From the NCBI GenBank assembly GCA_903922535.1, contig CAIXUF010001098.1:1-19534 (forward strand): DNA of 19,534 nt, in the 5' to 3' direction. This document shows, piece by piece, positions 1 through 6,064 of the stretch. The notes under the pieces were generated by a model. It made no database searches and was not told the origin of the DNA. It saw only the letters and a program-made list of their open reading frames with translations. Both the position numbers and the translations under genes were made by a program. Position 1 is the first letter of the stretch, and every line of letters begins with the position of its first letter. This stretch comes from Candidatus Hydrogenedentota bacterium. GTDB lineage: Bacteria; Hydrogenedentota; Hydrogenedentia; Hydrogenedentiales; CAITNO01.

Positions 1-8
1 AACTATAG

Positions 9-222
9 GACGAGGGCAACTTTGCTGCCCGTGGGTATGTGGCTGAGATCATCAACGGCGCGGGTTTTTCAGATGTAGTAGCCTGGCATCCGCAGAAAAA
101 AGAACTTGCCATCATCGAGGTCAAGAGCCCCAACGAGCAGGACGCCTCGGCCTCATTTGAGACCAGCCTGCAACGCCAGGAACATGGGCCGCGAACAGGT
201 TCTTGAGCTTATTAATCCTTAA
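9..222 (+). pseudogene. Frameshifted remnant of a PD-(D/E)XK-like nuclease-fold protein
   Basis: The frame open from position 9 reads DEGNFAARGYVAEIINGAG, then an Asp, fourteen residues, and IIEVKSPNEQ. An Asp followed at this distance by E-x-K is the signature spacing of PD-(D/E)XK nuclease-like folds. That frame has a stop at 6-8 and continues only to a stop at 204-206, with an unconvincing end. Shifting by one base near 174 gives ARNMGREQVLELINP and a stop at 220-222, which reads as a natural C-terminus. The gene therefore seems broken by a 1-base indel near 174, with a second lesion or missing 5' part at 6-8. It could be a sequencing error rather than true decay. The exact family is not recognised. 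Confidence 0.5.
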
Positions 223-333
223 CCCGTCTTCCAGAAAAGCCCCGGCCTTGCCAGCCTGTATGCATACGCCAGCATTAGAGCAGTTTCAAATTGAAATGAC
301 CGAAAAAAATCATGGTGAAAGAAATACCGGCAT

Positions 334-376
334 CACCCTCTCCGCCATGCAGGGGGGCGAGGGCCGGGGTGAGGTG
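334..376. repeat. Palindromic intergenic repeat, copy A (short)
   Basis: This GC-rich element starts CACCCTC and ends in a GAGGGCCGGGGTGAGGTG arm. The right arm matches the end of the longer element at 443-575, so both are copies of one dispersed repeat. Similar CACCCTC...GAGGGTG palindromes are scattered between genes in many bacterial genomes. The copy sits between the broken nuclease gene and the ATPase gene, in an otherwise empty 223-676 stretch. Confidence 0.5.
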
Positions 377-442
377 GCATCAATTGCGCAATTCTGTCTT
401 TGAAATATGGCCATCTCACGCTTAATTTGCCCTAGTGGATAG

Positions 443-575
443 TCACATTTGAATTTATCAGTTGAGATCACCCTCCCCTTGATCCCCTCCCATCAAGGGA
501 GTGGAGAAAATATGAGCCTCCCTCTACCCTTGTGGGAGAGGGTCGTGGTGAGGGTGCCCACAAAATCAAATGTGA
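443..575. repeat. Nested palindromic intergenic repeat, copy B (MITE/REP-like)
   Basis: Two nested inverted repeats are visible. The inner one runs from CACCCTC at 469-475 to GAGGGTG at 550-556; its arms of about 40 bases pair imperfectly (CCATCAAGGGAG on the left, CTCCCTC and CCCTTGTGGGAG on the right). The outer one pairs 443-456 (tcacatttgaattt) with 562-575 (aaaatcaaatgtga) with a single mismatch. The whole element is about 133 bp with no coding capacity, typical of a small non-autonomous mobile palindrome or a REP-type unit. No target-site duplication could be assigned with confidence. Confidence 0.55.
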
Positions 576-676
576 AGGTTCATTAGCTCTTGAAACAAGG
601 CCCGCAAGAAAACAGTTGTATTTCTGAGTAAGAGAGAAACGTGAATCATTTCCTCGAAAAGAAGGCCACTAGGAAA

Positions 677-719
677 CCATGAAAATCCTCCTTTACATGT
701 TGGATTTTCATGGTACACT
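677..719 (+). promoter_or_regulatory. Palindrome-spanned promoter of the AAA ATPase, apparently leaderless
   Basis: A perfect 12-base inverted repeat, CCATGAAAATCC at 677-688 and GGATTTTCATGG at 702-713, has a 13-base centre. A plausible -35 (TTTACA, 692-697) lies in the centre, and after a 16-base spacer a -10-like TACACT lies at 714-719. Transcription would then start around 725-727, at or next to the second in-frame ATG (726-728). No Shine-Dalgarno is present. The palindrome thus brackets the -35 box and could be an operator, possibly for autoregulation. As RNA it would form a hairpin only if transcription begins upstream. The palindrome is seen; the promoter call is inference. Confidence 0.45.
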
Positions 720-1862
720 ATGTCCATGATTGAACGCAAAACAACAAAGTCTGCTATTCGGAGGGCCTTGATTCGAAGCCGGGTTGTCCTGCTTCTTGGC
801 CCGCGCCAATGCGGCAAGACAACACTTGCACGCCAGTTTGTTCAGCCGGATTCCCTCAACTACTTTGATCTGGAAGATCCTGCAAGCCTGGCCCGCTTAA
901 ACGAGCCCATGACGGCTTTGCAACATCTCAGGGGGATTGTTGTGATTGACGAGATACAACGGCGTCCGGAGCTCTTTCAGGTTTTGAGGGTTCTGGCGGA
1001 TCGCAAACCGCTTCCCGCGCGTTTTCTCATTTTGGGAAGCGCTTCCGGGGCCCTGCTGCGCCAATCATCCGAATCGCTGGCAGGAAGGCAGGAAACCATC
1101 TGTATCGGCGGATTGACGCTCAGCGATGTGGGAATCAATCGTCACGAACGGCATTGGCTGCGCGGAGGATTGCCCCTTTCTTTTCTGGCGAAGAATGAAT
1201 CCGACAGTCTGGCCTGGCGTAAGAATTTTATTCAAACATTTTTGGAAAGGGATATTCCTCAACTCGGCATTGGCATCGCCGCCCCGGCTCTTTTGCGTTT
1301 TTGGTCAATGCTCGCGCATTACTCCGGACAAATTTTGAACGCCGCCGAACCGGCCCGTTCTCTGGGGATCAGTGAAACATCGGTGCGCCGGTATCTGGAT
1401 GTGCTGGAAAGCGTATTTGTTGTGCGCCAGCTCAAGCCCTGGCACGAAAACCTCAAGAAACGGCAGGTTAAATCACCGAAAATATATTTGCGCGACAGCG
1501 GACTGCTGCACCAAATGCTGGGCGTCCGCACAATGTCCGACCTGCTTTTAAATCCGAAGTGCGGGGCGTCATGGGAAGGATATATCGTGGAAGAGGCCTT
1601 GGCTGTTGCCGAGCCGGATGAAGCTTTCTTCTGGGCGACGCACTCCGGCGCTGAGCTTGATATGCTCCTGCTGAAAGGGAGTAAACGCCTCGGGATAGAA
1701 ATAAAACGAGCCGATGCGCCGGGTCTGACGCCGTCCATCCGCACAGCCATGAATGATCTTGGCTTGCATAAACTATTTGTCATTTATCCCGGTTCCAAAC
1801 GTTATTCTCTGGGTCGCAATATTGAAGTGCTTCCTGCTGCCGGGTTGTCGGACATGCTGTAA
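720..1862 (+). CDS. AAA family ATPase with DUF4143 C-terminal region
   Basis: This 380-residue protein has a Walker A motif (GPRQCGKTT, residues 27-35) and a Walker B (IVVIDE, 73-78), followed by a sensor-like strand ending in LGSAS. The central region, around GISETSVRRYLDVLE, looks like a winged helix. The C-terminal part (about 270-345) has a WEGYIVEEAL helix, then GAELDMLLL and IEIKRAD, resembling a PD-(D/E)XK-like fold. This order is the AAA_14 plus DUF4143 architecture, common in bacteria and archaea, with no settled function; links to mobile or stress loci are proposed for relatives. Length is normal and the frame is intact. The start may be 720 or the ATG at 726, which fits the predicted transcription start. 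It stands alone, with more AT-rich DNA than genes to the right. Confidence 0.9.
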   Translation: MSMIERKTTKSAIRRALIRSRVVLLLGPRQCGKTTLARQFVQPDSLNYFDLEDPASLARLNEPMTALQHLRGIVVIDEIQRRPELFQVLRVLADRKPLPARFLILGSASGALLRQSSESLAGRQETICIGGLTLSDVGINRHERHWLRGGLPLSFLAKNESDSLAWRKNFIQTFLERDIPQLGIGIAAPALLRFWSMLAHYSGQILNAAEPARSLGISETSVRRYLDVLESVFVVRQLKPWHENLKKRQVKSPKIYLRDSGLLHQMLGVRTMSDLLLNPKCGASWEGYIVEEALAVAEPDEAFFWATHSGAELDMLLLKGSKRLGIEIKRADAPGLTPSIRTAMNDLGLHKLFVIYPGSKRYSLGRNIEVLPAAGLSDML

Positions 1863-1940
1863 TAAACAGCCACTGGCATAAGAGCCTTTTTCAAAACAGT
1901 GTAACCGCCAGGCGAGATCCGCAATGGCGGCTCGGCAATG

Positions 1941-1985
1941 AACCACTACAACCAATCGAACTAATTTAACCAATTCAACGGATTT
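1941..1985. repeat. Five 9-bp tandem units ahead of ruvX
   Basis: Five consecutive 9-base units each start with AAC: AACCACTAC, AACCAATCG, AACTAATTT, AACCAATTC, AACGGATTT. The array ends 5 bases before the ruvX start codon. Units share the AACYAATTN pattern imperfectly. It may be a simple degenerate repeat or an element affecting ruvX expression; the last unit supplies the only weak Shine-Dalgarno-like GGA. Confidence 0.45.
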
Positions 1986-1990
1986 CTATT

Positions 1991-2419
1991 ATGAGAATAC
2001 TTTGCATAGATTACGGCTCGAAAAATCTCGGCCTTGCGGTGAGCGATGATCTGGGAATGATGGGCCACGGCATCGGTACGATCAGGCGCCGCACGCTTGC
2101 GCTTGACTTTGACGATTTGCACAAGCATATTGAACGGTATGAAATTAAACAAATCGTGCTGGGCCTTCCCTGCAACATGGACGGCAGCATCGGGCCTGCG
2201 GCGCAGGCCGTGCTTGCTTTCGGCGAGGAGCTGAAAAAAAAATTCGGCCTGCCTGTAGACACCTGGGATGAGCGCCTGAGCTCGTTCGAGGCAGAAGACC
2301 GGCTGATCGGGGCTGAGATGCGCAGTAAAAAACGCAGGAAGGTCATCGACACCGTGGCTGCCGCCATTATACTGCAGGGCTATCTTGATCATATACAACA
2401 ACAGGAACGTTCATCATGA
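1991..2419 (+). CDS. ruvX: RuvX/YqgF family pre-16S rRNA-processing nuclease (Holliday junction resolvase-like)
   Basis: The 142-residue product has the YqgF order of RNase H-fold motifs. These are IDYGSKNLGLAVSD (about 6-19) with catalytic Asp7, VLGLPCNMDGS (56-66), the DERLSSFEAE segment (93-102), and KKRRKVIDTVAAAIILQGYLD (113-133) with the third acidic residue Asp120. The usual family length is 135-150. The family processes the 5' end of 16S rRNA in bacteria and is structurally related to RuvC. The start is weakly supported by a GGA at 1980-1982. Its stop overlaps the ATG of the following small gene (ATGA), so the two are probably translationally coupled. It is a conserved core gene, so the low-GC left region is not purely foreign. 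Confidence 0.92.
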   Translation: MRILCIDYGSKNLGLAVSDDLGMMGHGIGTIRRRTLALDFDDLHKHIERYEIKQIVLGLPCNMDGSIGPAAQAVLAFGEELKKKFGLPVDTWDERLSSFEAEDRLIGAEMRSKKRRKVIDTVAAAIILQGYLDHIQQQERSS

Positions 2420-2568
2420 AGCGGTTTTTTTTATTTATCCTCGTCATGCTTATCTCGGCTGCCGGACTTTCCAGCCTGCGGTACGGGGAATGGCCGTCGG
2501 GAGTGGGGCGCGCTGTTTTGGACACAGTTTTCTGCCGGTGGTTTGGCGTGAAATCCCCGAAAAGGTGA
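2416..2568 (+). CDS. Small single-pass membrane or secreted protein coupled to ruvX
   Basis: This 50-residue frame begins MKRFFLFILVMLISAAGL, a basic N-terminus followed by one hydrophobic segment typical of a signal anchor or signal peptide. A short tail (LRYGEWPSGVGRAVLDTVFCRWFGVKSPKR) ending in basic residues follows. The ATG overlaps the ruvX stop as ATGA, and AGGAA at about 2403-2407 gives a good Shine-Dalgarno 9 bases upstream. No family is recognised. Translational coupling, the ribosome site and the membrane-like N-terminus argue that it is real. Confidence 0.55.
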   Translation: MKRFFLFILVMLISAAGLSSLRYGEWPSGVGRAVLDTVFCRWFGVKSPKR

Positions 2569-2644
2569 ATCACGCGTGAGAATTGGATTCTAACACGTGG
2601 GTGGCGGGTTCTGAAGGGTGAACAGGTCCGCCAGCTACCGCCGT

Positions 2645-2690
2645 TTCACGGGGCTTTTCTCGCGTTGCGCCGTGAACCTATAATGCAGGC
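2645..2690 (+). promoter_or_regulatory. Promoter with perfect -10 and inverted repeat ahead of the acylase gene
   Basis: A consensus TATAAT lies at 2679-2684, only 6 bases before the ATG at 2691. Transcription would start at about the A of the start codon, giving a leaderless message; no Shine-Dalgarno is visible. A 7-base perfect inverted repeat, TTCACGG (2645-2651) and CCGTGAA (2670-2676), brackets the -35 region, which itself is a poor match (TTTTCT or TTTCTC near 2655-2661). The arrangement mirrors that before the ATPase gene. It could be an operator for a repressor or activator. Promoter assignment is inference. Confidence 0.4.
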
Positions 2691-5600
2691 ATGGGATCAG
2701 TAGACTTCCATCCGGAAAATGCGGTCAAAGCATGTTTTGCCGTCCTCTTGGTTGTGGCAGGTTTGGCCTGTCTGACCGTTCGCGCCCAGGAAGCGGCCGA
2801 CCCGGCCGCGCTGTGGAGCCAGGCAACGCTGTATCGGGACGAGTGGGGGGTGCCCCATGTCTACGCCGAGAATCCGAAGGCATTGGGTTTTGCCTACGGC
2901 TACGCGCAGGCGGAGGATCGCATCGAGACGCTGCTGCTGGCCTACCGCATGGCCAACGGGCGGCTGGCTGCCGTGCTGGGGCCGGCCTATGCCCCGTCGG
3001 ACGCCTTTTCCATCAAGATGAACCATGCCCGCCTTGCCGAGGCGGCGCTTGCACAGGCCGACCCGGTCACGCGCGACCTTTGCGAGGGTTTTGCGCTGGG
3101 CATCAACTCGTGGATCGTCGACCATCCCGGGGCGGCGCCCGCCTGGGCCGACGGCGCGCAGGCCAAGGACGTGCTCGCCCTGTGGCACGCTTTTCTCATG
3201 AGTTTCGCCCCCTTCGACGCGCCGGGGGTGTATCACCGCCCCCCCGCCATGGAAACCGGAAACGCCTGGGCCATGGCCCCGTCGCGCACCGCCGAGGGAA
3301 AGGCCGTGCTGGTCATCAACCCGCACGAGCATTTCGACGGTGCGTTCCAGTGGTGTGAGGCGCACCTGGCACTGGGCGACATGGACGTGTCGGGCGCGGC
3401 CCTGTGCGGCGTGCCGGTGATCGTCATGGGCCACAACGCCGCGCTGGGATGGGCGCTCACGCCGAACTTCCCCGATTTCGCCGACGTCTACAATGAGCGC
3501 TTCGCCACGGCGCCGCCGGGGGAAAAACCGAAAACTGCGAAGGGCGACCAGCTTCCCATCCCGCCCGAAATGGTGGCGCTCTTACAGTACATGGCCGAGG
3601 CGCAGCCCTATTACGTGCGCACCGACGCGGGCATGGAGGAGCGCGCCGTTCCGTCCTATATCGGCCCGCGCGGACCGCTGTTTGAAGACAACGCCGCCGG
3701 GCTCTACTCGTGGCGCATCGGCGGCTACTTCGATTTCGGCGGGCTGCGCCAGCTCATGGAGATGGGCCGCGCCGCCAATCTCGGCGCCTTTCAGGACGCG
3801 CTGCGCATGCAGCAACTGCCCTGCTTCCACGTCACCTACGCCGACCGGGACGGAAACATCTTCTACCTGTACAACACGAAGGCGGGCGCCCGTCCGGAAG
3901 TGCCGCCCGCGATCGCCGCGAACAAGGAAGAGGCCCAGCAGGTGCTCCGCTGGGACCGTCCTTTGCCGATCGGCGTGGACGCGCTTGGATGGGCCAACGG
4001 CATCGCCGTCGATTCGCTGCCCGCCGTCACCAACCCCGCGTCGGGCTATGTGCAGGCCTGCGGCAGCCCGCCGTGGACCGTCACGGAAAACACGGGGCTG
4101 ACGCCTGGGAACTGGCCCGGATGGCTGTCGAACGACGCGGAAAGCTACCGCGCACGGAGGGCCCGCGAACTGCTGCGCGCGGGCACCCGCTCTTTTCGCG
4201 ACAACCAGTCGATGCTGTTCGACACGGTGGTGCCCGCCGCGATGGACACGGTGCCCGCGCTGCTGTCCATGGCCGAACAGCGCGCCGACCTCGTCAAGGC
4301 GGCCAATCCCGACCTTGTCAACGGCCTTGCCCTGCTCAAGGACTGGAATTTCACGGCCGATGTCAACTCGACCGGCATGACCTTCTACCATGTTTGGTGG
4401 GCCATGCTGCGCAACCAGGCCGGTCCCGCGACGGTGGAGCGGGACCTCTACACCCTGCTCGCGTCCAACACGCCCGCGGCACAGGAGGCGGCCCTGCGCG
4501 CCGCCGAGGACGCGTCGCGGATGCTGCGCAACGAGTTTCAGACATTGTCCGTGCCCTGGGGGGAACGGCACCGGCTCCGGCGCGGCGCGCGCGAGGAGGC
4601 CGTGCCCGGCGCCGCCACGGGCGAACCCATCCTGCTCCTTTCGGACCAGATTTGGGATGACGGCAAGTGGATCGCGTCGTACGGAACGGGGTTTGCCATG
4701 GTCGTGCAGTTTTGCTACTTTCCCGAGGCGGTCAGCCTTTCGCCCTTCGGCGTTTCGGACAATCCGCGTTCCCCCCATTACATGGACCAGATGGACCTGC
4801 TGACACAGCGGCGCTTCAAGCGCGCGCTGTACACGCCCGAAGCGGTCATGCGCCATGCCGACCACGCGCTGGGAACGGTCATCACACTCCTGCCGCAGGG
4901 CGTGACCGGGGCGGTGACCTTCCACGGCGACGGCCCCATGCAGGCCCGGCTCACCACCCAGACCAAGCCGCCCGCCGACCTTCCGGAGGGCTATGCCGCG
5001 TTCACGCTGTATGTCGCGCCGCAACGCGCCCCCCAGGGCCGCGCCGTGCGGCTCGATGTGAGCCTGTGCGTGCCCTCCGCGGTGTGCACCGATGACAAAC
5101 TTTCCGGGCTGGCCCTCTTCACCTATGAGGACGGGCTCGGCTGGTATCAGCCGCAGCCACAGGAGTTCGACGCCGCCACGCGCGCCTTCCACGCCCGTCA
5201 CGACACGGTGGGCCGGTCTTATGCCGTGCTGGGCCCCGCTTCGGCCCTGCAACCCGTTCCTCCTGAGCGCGTCGATCCGGCCGCGGCCGTGCCGCCCGGC
5301 GCCGAAGCCGCCGCAGACGCGGGGCCTGTCGGCATTGACGTGCTGCTCCAGCAGCATGCGCTGCCCAGACCGGCCACGGGAGGAACGCCCCGCTTCAAAC
5401 TGGAACGGCTGGACGCAAAGAAGAAAGGCGATGCGGACGCCGCCAAGACGAATGCCCCAGCGCCCGAGGCCGTTTCGGAACCGGGCAAGCTGTTCAAGTT
5501 TGAGCGTCATGACGCGCCCGCCGCAAAGAAGGACAAGAACGTCTCCATGATGCCCGAAGTTCCCGGATTCCGCTATGGACCGGGCATACCCGATGAATTT

Positions 5601-5999
5601 GGCCCCGCACGCACGCCCAGCGGCAATGTCTCCGGCAAGGTATTCAAGATAGACCGGCTCGACAAGCCCCAGTTGCCGCAGGGAATCGGCGGTGCCCCCG
5701 CTTCGGAACCGGCTGTCCCGGAAACCCAGGCTCCCCCGGCGGCGCAGAGCACCGGCGAACAACCCAAGGTGGCTCCCCCCCCGGTTGAGACGGAGAAAAA
5801 GCCGGAAGCCCCGCCTGTGGAAACTCCGGAAAAGGGAATTCCCGCCAAGGAGGCAGGTCCGCGTTCGGACTTGCCTGCCGTCATTCCGCAGGACCCTTCG
5901 TTCAATTTCGGCCCCACTTTCAAGCCGGCCAAGCCTGACGGCGACGAGGCTGCTCCCGGGAAACACGGCACCTTCCATATTGAGCGCGTGAATCCGTAG
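2691..5999 (+). CDS. Penicillin acylase family (Ntn-hydrolase) secreted protein with long repeat-bearing C-terminal tail
   Basis: A signal peptide (hydrophobic 14-31, cleavage near VRA-Q) suggests export. The alpha-like part has RDEWGVPHVYAENP (49-62) and GFAYGYAQAEDR (66-77). The expected start of the beta part is GNAWAMAPSRTAEGK (190-204) with NPH (210-212), followed by GHNAALGWALTPNFPD and TENTG. Family members are amide hydrolases (penicillin, cephalosporin or acyl-homoserine-lactone acylases) that self-cleave so that a Ser becomes the N-terminal nucleophile. Here the position before the conserved Asn is Gly190, preceded by Thr189, so either Thr is used or activity is lost. The 1102 residues exceed the usual 700-850. 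The extra ~200 C-terminal residues are Pro/Ala-rich and carry four FKxERxD-like motifs at about 902, 935, 985 and 1095. The substrate cannot be inferred. The following gene is 65 bp downstream. Confidence 0.85.
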   Translation: MGSVDFHPENAVKACFAVLLVVAGLACLTVRAQEAADPAALWSQATLYRDEWGVPHVYAENPKALGFAYGYAQAEDRIETLLLAYRMANGRLAAVLGPAYAPSDAFSIKMNHARLAEAALAQADPVTRDLCEGFALGINSWIVDHPGAAPAWADGAQAKDVLALWHAFLMSFAPFDAPGVYHRPPAMETGNAWAMAPSRTAEGKAVLVINPHEHFDGAFQWCEAHLALGDMDVSGAALCGVPVIVMGHNAALGWALTPNFPDFADVYNERFATAPPGEKPKTAKGDQLPIPPEMVALLQYMAEAQPYYVRTDAGMEERAVPSYIGPRGPLFEDNAAGLYSWRIGGYFDFGGLRQLMEMGRAANLGAFQDALRMQQLPCFHVTYADRDGNIFYLYNTKAGARPEVPPAIAANKEEAQQVLRWDRPLPIGVDALGWANGIAVDSLPAVTNPASGYVQACGSPPWTVTENTGLTPGNWPGWLSNDAESYRARRARELLRAGTRSFRDNQSMLFDTVVPAAMDTVPALLSMAEQRADLVKAANPDLVNGLALLKDWNFTADVNSTGMTFYHVWWAMLRNQAGPATVERDLYTLLASNTPAAQEAALRAAEDASRMLRNEFQTLSVPWGERHRLRRGAREEAVPGAATGEPILLLSDQIWDDGKWIASYGTGFAMVVQFCYFPEAVSLSPFGVSDNPRSPHYMDQMDLLTQRRFKRALYTPEAVMRHADHALGTVITLLPQGVTGAVTFHGDGPMQARLTTQTKPPADLPEGYAAFTLYVAPQRAPQGRAVRLDVSLCVPSAVCTDDKLSGLALFTYEDGLGWYQPQPQEFDAATRAFHARHDTVGRSYAVLGPASALQPVPPERVDPAAAVPPGAEAAADAGPVGIDVLLQQHALPRPATGGTPRFKLERLDAKKKGDADAAKTNAPAPEAVSEPGKLFKFERHDAPAAKKDKNVSMMPEVPGFRYGPGIPDEFGPARTPSGNVSGKVFKIDRLDKPQLPQGIGGAPASEPAVPETQAPPAAQSTGEQPKVAPPPVETEKKPEAPPVETPEKGIPAKEAGPRSDLPAVIPQDPSFNFGPTFKPAKPDGDEAAPGKHGTFHIERVNP

Positions 6000-6020
6000 A
6001 ATGGAACGTGGTTCCAGAAG

Positions 6021-6045
6021 GCCGGCAGGATGCCGGCGCTCCCAG
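6021..6045. repeat. Dispersed intergenic repeat with GCCGGC palindrome (SAGILPA type)
   Basis: The 66-bp gap between the acylase and TerC genes holds GCCGGC (6021-6026) and GCCGGC (6032-6037) followed by GCTCCCAG. Read on the minus strand it translates to SAGILPA, a peptide string I recall as produced by a dispersed repeat in Verrucomicrobia, planctomycete and Hydrogenedentes genomes. It probably does not encode anything here. The upstream in-frame GTG at 6008 would put this repeat inside TerC, which is one reason to prefer the ATG at 6065. Confidence 0.45.
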
Positions 6046-6064
6046 TAGAAAGGCTCCTCCCCGA

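Noticed and set aside
1905..1930. Stem CCGCCA...TGGCGG as a terminator after the ATPase gene
   Set aside because: Only 6 base pairs with a long loop and no T run.
2602..2633. Stem TGGCGG...CCGCCA after the small ruvX-linked gene as a terminator
   Set aside because: Stem is short, has a bulge and no T run after it.
3582..5978. 798-residue open frame on the minus strand across the acylase gene
   Set aside because: It is opposite a gene with clear penicillin-acylase motifs; composition is Arg/Gly/His-rich without recognisable domains, as expected of a high-GC shadow frame.
6008..6064. GTG start for the TerC gene at 6008
   Set aside because: The extra 19 residues come from the dispersed GCCGGC repeat and are polar, not membrane; the ATG at 6065 fits TerC N-termini.
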